DNA from: Ectobius pallidus
Lineage: Eukaryota > Arthropoda > Insecta > Blattodea > Ectobiidae
Direction: 5' to 3'
Length of the DNA stretch: 64,000 nucleotides
Assembly: GCA_964059195.1 (NCBI GenBank)
Contig: CAXKWD010000006.1
Span: forward strand, 133,220,539 to 133,284,538
Under the pieces are notes generated by a model. It did not search any database and was not told the origin of the DNA. It saw only the letters and a list, made by a program, of their open reading frames with translations. Both the position numbers and the translations under genes were made by a program. Below, in pieces: positions 35,477 through 45,560 of the stretch; position 1 is the stretch's first letter; every line of letters begins with the position of its first letter.

Positions 35477-35516
<40 letters not shown>
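35477..35516. repeat. Poly(A) tract, 40 A
   Basis: Forty consecutive A. It lies directly after a purine-rich segment and just before SINE-E. It may be the tail of an unrecognised plus-strand retroposon ending at 35516. A tract this long is usually young, because slippage and substitution shorten it. Confidence 0.9.
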
Positions 35517-35519
<3 letters not shown>

Positions 35520-35540
35520 GCCTACTTATAAGGAAACGAA

Positions 35541-35985
35541 ATGTTTAGTCCACCGCTGTGGGGCAAGGGGATGCGTTCGCTCCTCTCACGCAGCAGTCCC
35601 AGATCGAATCCTGGTTGGGACAAGTTACCTAGGTGGGTTTTCTTCCCGGGGCTGAGTCCTGTGTATCAAATGTCGGGCAATTTTAGGCCCTGTGGTCCCC
35701 GGATATCATCTGGCCGTCATTTTCATCTTCATCACATTTTTGCCTTGTTCAGAATGAATGTGTGTGAATGGTATGTTTCGTCCATTGTGTTCACGTTGTC
35801 TCGGAGATGACTCCGACATTGGGTTGATCACTCATCCGGGGAGGCCCTCCATGTCCTTGTCTGGTCAGAAAACTATGTATGTGATCTAGTAGATAATTAT
35901 CCCTCTCCCGACTAGTCGCGGCCCTGTAAGGCGCGGGCGGCGTGGATAGCTAAAATGCCTGTAAATGGGAGAGGTAAAATTAAGG
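35541..35985 (+). mobile_element. tRNA-headed SINE (family E)
   Basis: The head GTCCACCGCTGTGGGGCAAG carries an A-box-like TGGGGCAAGGGG and a B box (AGATCGAATCCTG). The body has CAAGTTACCTAGGTGGGTTT, TTCCCGGGGCTGAG, GGGCAATTTTAGGCCC, TGACTCCGACATTGGGTTGA and CGGCCCTGTAAGGCGCGGG. It ends near AATGGGAGAGGTAAAATTAA, immediately before a hAT-like element. The 89-codon frame is a by-product. No second copy is in the window, so the boundaries are approximate. Confidence 0.65.
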
Positions 35986-35999
35986 AAAAGAAGGAGGAA

Positions 36000-36363
36000 T
36001 AGGGTCGGCTCGTCCTTACAGGCGAACTAGGCGAAATTTTTAGAACGTTTAGGGGAAAATACTTATCCGTGATATAGTTTCTTGTTTGTTTAATGTAAAT
36101 GTAAAAAGTTATGACCTTTCCAATTAATGTATTTTGTATTTAATCCCCATACTATCTAGATATGTTATAACGTCTTCATAAATGCAAACCTTTCTCAAAT
36201 TAGGCCAATTCAAATAAATTTTATCACTTGCTCATATCAGGCTATAGAACGTGAAATTATATGTTTAATCAAATGGTAAAAATGGAATGACTGAGGTGAC
36301 AAAGTGGGGGGTGCCGAAGTTATTTCTTGCCTAGGTCGCCAAAAAAACCTAGAGCCGGTCCTG
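36000..36363. mobile_element. hAT-like non-autonomous element (364 bp)
   Basis: The left end TAGGGTCGGCTCG and right end CGAGCCGG-type sequence (AGAGCCGGTCCTG; reverse complement CAGGACCGGCTCT) form diverged terminal inverted repeats. The flanks are AGGAGGAA (35992-35999) and AGAAGGAA (36364-36371), matching at 7 of 8 positions. An 8-bp target duplication is the hallmark of the hAT superfamily. There is no transposase frame inside, so it depends on an absent autonomous partner. Confidence 0.72.
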
Positions 36364-36371
36364 AGAAGGAA

Positions 36372-37475
36372 ACAAACTGTTTACCTAATTGTGGTTATTT
36401 AATTTACCGTACTATGTCCCATTAATTATGTTGTTTCCTTATAGTACAAAGATTATTATATTCTGTTGCTATGTACACCCATATGTGTTCCTCCAACCAG
36501 CACGGAATCTAGATGTTTCACTTGTTAAGTGGCAGGTGGTGTTCTCAATGAACTTGAACTGGGAGTCAGTCTTGTATTGGAACTATCTCCGAGCCATTGA
36601 ACTTGCAATCCCGACTCTGTGTCTCCTGGCTGTGTAGGCTGCACTAATCACTTGTAATCGCTATTAATGGATTATGTGAGGAATTACAACCATTTTCCCC
36701 CATTTACAGCCTTTTTAACTTACCGCACTTAACTCAAACATGCAGACTCGGCTTATATGATCACAATCTCATCTTTTTTTTCCCCCTCATTCGTTGCATA
36801 TAAATTGTTCTTCCTTACAATTGAAACCAATCATCGTTACTAGCTAAGCGGACGAATATGGCAGGATCTGTTTCAACTTGGCCGACTGTTTAGAATTATA
36901 TTTTAACTATGGGTAGAATGTGCATAGAAGTTTTTTTTTTAAATGCTTTGATTTTATTTGTATCTAGAACCGGGGAAGTTATGCTTCGAGCCATCTTTGC
37001 AAGCTTATAATAGCCCAAGTGTGTACCCACATTAGCCATGCATCCTGGAAAATAAATTTGTTATATTTCTTAAGTGGCGTGGATGTTCGTTATAAACTGA
37101 TATTTTAGCGGGAGCTTCAAACGATACATTCTTTCATTCCTATCACCAGTCGTAAAATTTGCATGGCAAGCCCAACCCTGATGTGGCAACATAAAGTATG
37201 ATCGAAGTAAAATTGAACCGTTTAGTTTTATAAGGGTCTAAGTATCAAAATCATGATTTTTCAGCTGATAATTTTAAATGGATCTACGTACCCAGACCAA
37301 TGCATTTCAGAAGAGTCCAAGGTCCAGGGAAAGCCACGTTAGTAGCAATAAATTCCAAGTTGTAGTGGTGGGTCTATCTCCAGCACATCTTTCTGTGGGA
37401 TGTCTTGTTTTTTTACACAATCTTGATTTTTGCACTTAGATACTTATAAAACTAAACGCTTCAATTTAAGAGATG
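36372..37475. other. AT-rich non-coding DNA
   Basis: No gene supported. The 82-codon frame at 36389-36637 has no recognisable family. Confidence 0.5.
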
Positions 37476-37477
37476 TT

Positions 37478-37690
37478 TGGTTTGCTTGGTTATATGGTTA
37501 TTTAACGACATTAGTGTACTACAGATTAGGCATATGACCGTCGCCGGTGTCCCACAAGGGTTCTTTTAAATGCCTGTATATCTACAAACATGGGCACACA
37601 TAAATGCTAATGACCTGAGCCGGAATAGCACTCGTGACCTTAAAACCAGAGCCATACTTACTTCGCTACCCAGGCCGACAGCAATTTAAG
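37478..37690 (-). mobile_element. SINE-C, minus-strand copy
   Basis: Read on the minus strand: GTCGGCCTGGGTAGCGAAGT head, then a weak B-box area, GGTCATTAGCATTTATGTGT, CCCATGTTTGTAGATATACA, GGCATTTAAAAGAACCC, TGTGGGACACCGGCGACGGT and a tail with GTCGTTAAATAACCATATAA. The middle matches the plus-strand copy at 55588 (GATGGCATTTATTTTTGC, CCCATGTCTGTAGATATAGA, GGCCTGTAAAAGAAATTC). The frame at 37634-37858 overlaps only its head and is not called. Confidence 0.7.
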
Positions 37691-38053
37691 AGAAAATTAA
37701 ATAAAACTTTTACTTTTTTTTTTACAAGAAGTTCTGAAGTTAAAATGCCTCTGGACTCCGCGTATTGTATGGACAACTCCCCTCGACTTGGAAACATTCA
37801 AATGTGTATCAAAGATGGCCGACCTAAACAGCTGACGCCACACACCCTTCATGTATGACGGTCACGAGCTGTTGGTAAAGGTTAATTCTGATAAAATCAG
37901 CGTGCGGATATATCAGCCCTTTTTACAGACGGGCCGGGAATACAGTATGCAGCATTTACAGTGTTGGTATTCTCAGCATTCAATGTATAAATTCAACATA
38001 CAATTTATAAAAGAAATTAGGACCAATAAAATTTATACAGTATTGTGTATTTA

Positions 38054-38590
38054 TACAACTTACTTACTCAGTGGCAATAGACAGTTCCTAAGCAAGGTAA
38101 GGAATATTATATATTTTATGGAACCCGAAGGTTCAATGCCGCGCTTATCTGAGCCTGCCATTCAACCGTATTCTGTGCTAACTCCATACACCCATCCCTC
38201 TCAAATCCAACTTCTCTTAAATTTAAACTAATATTGTCCCCCCACCTACGTCTAGGTCTTCCAAGTGGCCTTTTCCCTTCGGATCTCCCAGTCAATATTT
38301 TTGTGATGTTTTTCCTCCCCGGTGACGAGAACAGGTTATGAAGTTCGTCGTTATGCTGTTTTCTCCAGTCACCATTTTCATCTCTCTTAGGCCCAAATAT
38401 TTTCCTAAGCACCCTGTTTTCGAACACACTCAGATTATGTTCTTTCCGAAGAGTAAGCGACCATGCCTCACATCCACATAACACAACCGGCAGGATAATT
38501 GTCTTATAAATTTTTAGTTTTACTTTTCTGGGCAGAAGATGAGAAGACAAGTTTCTGAACTGCATAAAAGCAGACATTTCCTGATTTGAG
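38054..38590 (-). pseudogene. LINE ORF2 C-terminal fragment, copy 2 (best preserved)
   Basis: A single 153-codon minus frame (38577-38116) encodes the end of a non-LTR retrotransposon protein. It covers the end of the RT thumb (LKIYKTIILPVVLCGCEAWS), LTLRKEH, LSVFENRVLRKIFGPKRDEN, GDWRKQHNDELHNLFSSP, EGKRPLGRPRRRWGDNI and NLREVGF, ending ALNLRVP. The catalytic RT residues lie upstream and are missing, so it is 5'-truncated. Against copies at 792 and 11471 it has lost about 75 bp in frame, the part encoding DIVRVIKS through GHVARMGE. The joint falls at a short CACCGG/GGGGAGG match. The shared 3' UTR and TAAG tail follow down to about 38054. Confidence 0.88.
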
Positions 38591-39006
38591 TCTACACTTA
38601 ACTTCTGCCTTCATATTATTTATACAACTACATTTTTATTTGCATAAGACTCGAATACGCTTTATGAAAACGTATGGCAAAATCTGTACCAAGAAGTTTA
38701 ACATAGTTTGGGAATATATAGAGAAGAGTAGCTGTAAGACTTGGGGTAGCTTGATAGACTATAAAGCTTGGTCCCGGTACCCTTGTTAACAAGATTAGTG
38801 ACATGTTGGAGTAAGACGATTAATTTACGGAGTACACATTAAACTGTATGCTTGGTGTTACAAGTTTAATTATCTTTACTACACTTGACCGTACTTCACC
38901 CAACTTCATCCCTTGACGTTTAAGGAAGCTACTTGTTTATTCCAAGTTAAACTTCTCGAAGATACATCATGGAAGAATTACTATGCTGCTCAGAGTGTTT
39001 ATGTAG
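38591..39006. other. AT-rich non-coding DNA
   Basis: Nothing supported beyond a short chance frame at 38586-38789. Confidence 0.5.
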
Positions 39007-39014
39007 ATTAACTC

Positions 39015-39440
39015 CAGTGGCGTATCCAGAAAATAATTTCGGGGAGGGTCGAAAGTGCCGGGTGGCTTGGGGGGTAATTCCCAAGAGTGGGAGGATACGA
39101 GGGTCCACCCCCGAAAAATTTTAAACATTGAACTAACGAAAGTCACATGTTACGAGATGATAGCACTGACAAAGTAGTCAGCAAATTTGTTTACATGCCA
39201 ACTTAAACAAGAAATTGTTACCCAGGTTATAATATTTATTACAATTTAGGCCTATAAAAAAAGTTAAATAACACATGGAACAGTGAAAATAATAGACCTC
39301 CATTTACTAGTTTAGTATTTGATTACTAAATAACATAATAAAATATTTGATAAAATGGAGCTTAAGTAACTTAAATAGAATCTTAGGTTTTGATTTTCGG
39401 GGTGGTCCGGACACTTGAACCCCCCTTCCCTATGCCACTG
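39015..39440. mobile_element. hAT-like non-autonomous element (426 bp)
   Basis: The left end CAGTGGCGTATCC and right end TATGCCACTG (reverse complement CAGTGGCATA) form short terminal inverted repeats of a hAT type. Flanks ATTAACTC (39007-39014) and ATTACATC (39441-39448) match at 6 of 8, compatible with an aged 8-bp duplication. Both subterminal regions are G/C-rich (GGGTGGCTTGGGGGG and GAACCCCCCTTCCC) around an AT-rich core. There is no coding frame. TAGGCCTA lies inside at 39247. Confidence 0.68.
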
Positions 39441-39448
39441 ATTACATC

Positions 39449-40159
39449 TGTTCTCGTTAGAATTTGTTACTTATCTAAGGATCTGAATGATGTATAGCTC
39501 ATGGTATCAAAACCCTAGCCTGAAATTTGAAACGATTTCTTCAAAATTTTGCAATATGAAATAATTAATATGATTTACCTACCTGTGAGACTAAGATTAA
39601 TAAATAACGCTTATTTAGGATTCATTTCGAACTGCCAGGTAAACAGTTTTTTTAATGTAGAATAGTATTTCATATTGAAAATTATTATAGCAAGGAATTC
39701 AGTATTTATTCTACCAGCAGGTTAATTAAATCACTGAAAGAGAAACCCATTCTTTGCCAGCTTAGACATATACATGTTATGAAATTGTAGGACCTACGTC
39801 TTTGAATAAAAAACGTCAAGAATAACTCGATTAATCTATTTCCATAGATTCCTATAGCATCAGTTTCGAAATCCTTTCCACCATCGTCTTAAACATAAAA
39901 CTGTGCCTCATATTCAATTCACATGTATAAGTATATTGACATTTAAATTGTGGCATTCTAGTTTATTTCGACATGTTAAAACAGCTATGACGATACTATT
40001 GTGTAAGTTGTAGTTTTCACCTCACAGAAGAAAAACGCAACCCGTACTATGCCACCAAGTTAAATCTGCACGGCGATAGGGGAAGTGTTTTAGCGCTAGT
40101 GTCGTCCAGCTACCACTATACGGAAGGGATGTAGGGGAAGCAGGTGGCGAAAGATCATA
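39449..40159. other. AT-rich non-coding DNA
   Basis: No gene or repeat supported. Confidence 0.5.
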
Positions 40160-40437
40160 ACATGGTTGCCAGATTATTCATTTGGATCATTTAAAAACAC
40201 AGTAATTCTCAGCGCCCCTCTTCCAGCCAAATAACCCAACACAGTGGACAGGAAGTGGCAGCGTGGCGGCGGGGGTGGAAGAAGGGACAGCTCATTTTCT
40301 CCAGTTGGGACATGGTTGCCAGATTATTCATTTCAACGGCGATTGCTGAAGATGAGAGGTCATTTAAAAACACAGGAATTCTCAGCCCTCCTCTTGTCGC
40401 CAAATGACTGAACTCAGTGAATAGGAAGTGGCAACGT
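40160..40437. repeat. Imperfect tandem duplication, about 150-bp period
   Basis: Unit 1 (40160-40266) and unit 2 (40310-40437) share ACATGGTTGCCAGATTATTC, CATTTAAAAACACAG, AATTCTCAGC, CCTCTT and AGGAAGTGGCA in the same order. Unit 2 carries about 28 extra bases (around AACGGCGATTGCTGAAG), or unit 1 has lost them. The 64-codon minus frame crosses it and is not supported as a gene. Confidence 0.75.
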
Positions 40438-43060
40438 CAAAGGAGGGAGATCGAGATTTAAGGCACATTCCTAACATATTTTCTGCAGAGATAACTTGGT
40501 GGCGTAGTACTTACTTGCGTGAGAAAGGTTGCTTACCTATAAGACATTCAGAGAACTACTAAGCCCCTTTTAATCAGATAGGGCATGAAGTTTTCTATGT
40601 TGCAATATTTATTTTAGTTTTTCTATAATTTTCTCTATTTTTAATACAAGTGGATGTCTTCGTGCAAAAGACAGGCTTAAGAATTTTCATGTGTTCCCAT
40701 GTGGCTTGGCAAAAATTAATCCACGATATCCATGAAATGGGAATTCAATATCCCATATGATGGTAAATATAAAGAAATATTCCTGAAAAAAGTACTAAAT
40801 ATTATAATGAGTTATAATAGTACGACAAATACCGTTAACAGCATAAGTGAAAACCTAGTGTGGAAAACACACATGACCCTCAGCCTTAAGATGGATTTTC
40901 ATATTTTTTATGCTGTTTGATTTAGCGTAACTAGCAGCATTGCCGGAGTGCTCATTCACTTATGGGCCATGTCGTTCGAGAGGCACGAATTAGCCTGAGT
41001 TTTTGTAGAAGAATTGGCTATCAGAAATTGAAACGTTTCAAATAAAAATTTGAGACCTTGGTATAAGAGGTTAGTGTACAAGATAGGGTTTTCTTCTAAT
41101 GTTCTGAAAAATACAATTGTGATGTAGGTTTTTTGAAATAGACTACATAATTTTTTCACTTTTGAAAAAACTATAATTCTTTGTAGTAATGTTAGCTACA
41201 TATGTCTAGTTCACAATATTCTATGCATAAAAAATACAAAACAGTGAAAGAGTTTTGAAGATTATATCATTTTTGGCAATTTTATAATATTTTGACAATT
41301 ACCATATTTTTCTACTTAAAATAATTTGTAGGGAAACAAAAAGTGGAAACTTAGTTGTAGATATAACAAATGCTAGTTTCATACCATAAGTTGTCTGGTA
41401 AGAATATAAAAAAAAAAATTGTTCAAAATGTGGATTTTGCCCTCCAACCTTACAAAACCGTTAGAGCCGTTGTCGAGAATATCACGGAAATTCAAATTTT
41501 CTTCATATAAATTGGTAATAAGACGAAGAGAAAGTTCTCGAGATGCTTCATGCCTTTTTCCCCTAACTCGAATGTACCTAGGTAAAATATTCCTATAATC
41601 TTGATCAAGCTATGCCGTTCATCGGCACAAACAGATACATTTTTCTGAAAATATAATTGTCGAATTCAGTGGATCTCGGTACGTGTAAGTTATTTATACT
41701 GAACTTGACATCAAATTTCTCTTACAGGCAAAAAAATTGACCCGTTAGTATAACTCTTCAAAAGCGGAGAACTGTTTCCCTGTGTGAATTGCAATGACTT
41801 CAGATTGGAGTCAGGTGAATTCAAATGTAATTTAACACAACCCTTGAGCCTTAAGCAGATTGTGTGACTACAGGCACTTGAGTTAGATTTACTTGAGGGA
41901 AGGGATCGATATTGAGCCAAAGTCTAAAGTTCTCCGGTGACTTTAAGTATCCTGTAAGAGGGATTTCCTTGTCTGCCTGGCAGGCCACTTGAAACCTGAG
42001 CGGGTCATTAGGGAAGCAGGCTGTGTACACAGAATACACTGTGTGCCATAGAAATTCGCCTCTAGTGATGGGTTAAATATATCCTGACTTCCATGCTGTG
42101 TTTGAAGAGGTTTGAAGCCTAACGAAATTGCTACCACAATTAACTTGTGTTATGATAGGACCACCACTGTTTGGCCTACAGATGGGATTTCCACAGAACT
42201 TGGTATCAGTGTGAAGTTAATGTGATTGTAAATCGCAGGAAGTTAACATTGGATAGTGTTGAACTATTTCATTGTCTACGTGCTTAAAAAGTAATTAATA
42301 GGAAAGAGTGTGGATTGATTGACTCAATAAAAGATCTCAAAAAAGAAATTTTGGCCACATCTACTGAAATGTATCGCATAATATTTTTCCATGTGGTATT
42401 TGTATACTTTAGTAAGTTTATAAAAATTTGTTCTAAAATGGGAGGCAAGTTAGAACAATTTGGCGTGCAGATTGAAAAAAAAAAAAAATAGAAAGAAAGA
42501 AAAACAAATTGAGATCGTTCATCTTTACACCATCTTCCAGAAATGTATTATAATTTATTTCCCTTTACGAACTGAAACTCGTCCTATTATTCATTATCAA
42601 GCAGACAAGCTTCAGTCTGAGATTGTTAGTTAAATGTATAGTATTCCGAAACGGGTATAATCACATTCAGATTTTGCCAGAATACTTGGTTCGTTATCTC
42701 CACTATTATCTGCATCTGGCAAGTCTTCATTTGTTTCTGCAAAATCCAAATAGCACCGCACAACTATTGTTTCCGATTTGGAAGAAAGTACTAAGTAAAG
42801 TACTTCACAGTCACAGTATCTGTACTCTGGCTAATTCATCTGATTATCTTGGTGTAACATAATTTTTTTCACCCATTACACCTAGTAAGCACGTCATTGA
42901 AGATTACAGCTAAAGACCCAGTCAACCAGTTTTCCAGGCCAGATTTACAACGAAGGGCATATTGTACTGTTAATGAAATCGTACTCCACTGCTCTTATCC
43001 AAAGACAGTTTTCTTAGTTTTCTAGTTTGTTGCCTGGAAGTTTAGACATCGCTCACAGGC
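40438..43060. other. AT-rich non-coding DNA
   Basis: About 2.6 kb without a supportable gene. Short frames occur on both strands, such as 41711-42137 (three overlapping minus frames in different phases). An A-rich run is at 42475-42489. Confidence 0.5.
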
Positions 43061-43070
43061 CATATAGTTT

Positions 43071-43448
43071 CTTAAGTCGGCCGCGGTGGTCTAGCGTGCC
43101 CGCCTCTAGATCCGAAGGTCGCGGGAGAAAACCCGGCCGCAGTCGATGGATTTTCAAGATGTAAAAATCCTGGGCACGGAGTCCTCCGCGAGAGACTTTA
43201 AGGCTGGGGGGCCCATGTCGTAGATTTACGGTATGTAAAAGAACTCCAAGCCTAAATTAAAACCTCTGGACAAAATTTCTCGGCCCTTTCACATCCAAGT
43301 AATGCCTTAGTTTCCGGAGGGGGTTGAGAGGCGAAGGGCTTACCACCTGTCCCTCTGCCCTCTCTCAGAAAATAAGCGTAACAAAATTAGCCTAGGTAAT
43401 GGAACCTCCACTTGGAGACCCTAGGGTTATAGGAACGAGTCAGTCAGT
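43071..43448 (+). mobile_element. SINE-B, full length with 10-bp TSD
   Basis: This is the most complete family member. The tRNA-like head is TCGGCCGCGGTGGTCTAGCG (A box TGGTCTAGCGTG). Its B-box position reads GGGAGAAAACCCGG, so it is mutated from GGGATCAAACCC. The full body ends in AATGGAACCTCCACTTGG, CCTAGGGTTATAGGAACGA and a GTCAGTCAGTCA tail. The flanks CATATAGTTT (43061-43070 and 43449-43458) are a 10-bp target duplication. The damaged B box suggests that it is no longer transcribed. Confidence 0.88.
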
Positions 43449-43458
43449 CATATAGTTT

Positions 43459-44360
43459 AAGGCCATCCATCACGGGAAGTAATCAGCTTCATCCCTGGCT
43501 GTATTAATTTATGCGAGCTATTTCATTCTTTTTCGTATTAATCATGCACAGTATGGCCATTACATGGACACATGGACACATTACGTTCCATAAACTGTGC
43601 TAAAGAAAACAGCAAGCCATAACTACCACTATTTAAATAATTAAATTGTGGCTTTAATTCTTGCTTACAATTCTAACAATTCTGAAGTATTAATCGAGAC
43701 TAGAATTCAAGGCAGTACGAGACATCGTGGGGATAAAATGAGCATTCATTGAATGTAATGCTCAATTCATCCTGGTATTTAATTTAATAAATAATGTTCC
43801 CTTAAGGTGAAATAATCTAAATGCAGTCTACTCTAGTTGCTAAGCATGATACACAAATAATAAGATTTTTCTTCTAAAACCCGGAATTTTTAAAATTAAT
43901 ACTTGCGGAATGTACCGGTAACCGCTTTAGAGGTATTATTTTGATAAATAATTTTGTTGGCAAACTAGAATGAAAGTAGCCTTATAGCAATGGCCTTCGT
44001 ACTAGCGGTAGCAAAAGTTGATTTTAATGAAGGTGTTTCATGTCTTGTAGAATTTGTTTTGATATTAATTGTTGGAACTATATAATGCGTGAAGGACAAC
44101 CACTAGTGTTTGTTTAAGTAAACGTCAATAGCGTTACTGGTTTAATAAATATTGTATACACAAACGACTAACATAAACATAATTCTAAGGTTTCATTGTG
44201 ATTCTTTTCCCTACAAGTTTAGTATTATTTATTATCTCAGGATGTGTAAAGATAATTAACCGCTACTTGATATTTTGCCTGATTATATCTTAGTGCCGTT
44301 CATAGCCAACAAGTGTTTTGTAGATGACAAGCCGTTTGTTCATTCTCCTGCTTAGATACG
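43459..44360. other. AT-rich non-coding DNA
   Basis: No gene or repeat supported. Confidence 0.5.
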
Positions 44361-44455
44361 CGGTCCAATCAGAGGTGGCGAGACGGAGGGAAGACTCTTC
44401 CTGCTAGCGGCGGTTTTTTAGCTCGTACACGTGATTGGCGGTGAAGGAAATGGCT
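44360..44455. promoter_or_regulatory. Small CCAAT/E-box cluster
   Basis: A GC-richer patch contains GTCCAATCAG, ACACGTGATTGGCGG (an E-box CACGTG joined to an inverted CCAAT) and GCTAGCGGCGG. This combination resembles a core promoter, but no convincing exon follows. The 77-codon frame at 44463 has no family. The call is tentative. Confidence 0.25.
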
Positions 44456-44925
44456 TTCTCATTTGAAAAATACTGTAATTATTTCAAAAAGAGAACGCAG
44501 GCGAGGGATTACCTTTGGATTACATACATACCTTTTGATCAGCCAAAGACATGGAGATCATCCATGGATAGGTGATCAACCCAATGCCGGGGCCACATTA
44601 CGTCAACGAGTTATTTATTATTCCTTAAGAAAATTCACATTTTACAGCAAAATAGTAGTCTTACTTTTGTATAAACTTCATAAATATGAAATCTAACTTT
44701 TGTTGTTGGCATACGAAGGATAACTAATCAAATTTATTCAAGATTTCGCTACAGTCTTTCGTTCCTGAAATTATGTTATATCCGATTAAGGAGAGTTTGG
44801 TTTGCTTTTATACATTCATGTTCAAAGTCCCCAACCGACAATTCTGTTTTTATGTTTCAGTGTAGAATATATCACAGGAATGTAATTGCAACTTACGTTT
44901 AATGCAGATATGACTCATGTCAGGA

Positions 44926-44928
<3 letters not shown>

Positions 44929-44961
<33 letters not shown>
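44929..44961. repeat. (GA)n microsatellite
   Basis: About 16 AG dinucleotides, followed by imperfect GA-rich sequence. Confidence 0.93.
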
Positions 44962-44967
<6 letters not shown>

Positions 44968-45361
44968 TAGAAACAGAAAGTTTTGAAGGTACACGAAGGA
45001 GACCATTACGAATAGCATAGTAAATTGACTTTATTCGTTTTCTGATGACCCATAAAATCAATTCAGCTAATGCGCCCGTCTTCCTTTAGACAAATCTACA
45101 CACGAAATTGTGATAATCCAAATTGACCTTTCTTAAATCGTAAGCTCTATAGATCTTTAAGGATGTCCCTGTTAAAAAATAATATTAATGGCATTTTACA
45201 TTAAATGATATCTGGCCCGTGTTTTATTTATTAAATTAGAACATTGTCGACTTGGTCATTTATTTATTTGGAATTCTGCACTTTTCGGTCATTTGGAACA
45301 GTCCATTTTTTCGTATGAAGCCTACTTTCAGACCTAAATTTTGATTAGGTAGTACATAATC

Positions 45362-45560
45362 TCTATATATATAAAAGGCTTTGTCCTGACTGACTGAATG
45401 AATGACTGACTGACTGATTGACTGAATGACAGGAATCAACGTACAGCCTAAACTATAACAGGTAGAGACTTGGAATTTTGACAGTACCTTCGTTTCATAA
45501 TGTAGGTGCTCACTAAGAAAGGATTTTGAAAAATTCTGATTCTAAATGTCAAAAATTAAA
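45362..45560 (+). mobile_element. Possible Helitron 5' end
   Basis: TCTATATATATAAAAGGCTT is followed by TGTCCTGACTGACTGAATGA repeats and CAACGTACAGCCTAAAC. A TC start, a TATATATAAAA stretch and GACT repeats are characteristic of Helitron-type 5' termini in animals. No 3' hairpin with CTRR and no Rep/helicase frame were found nearby, so the element may be truncated or non-autonomous. Confidence 0.42.
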
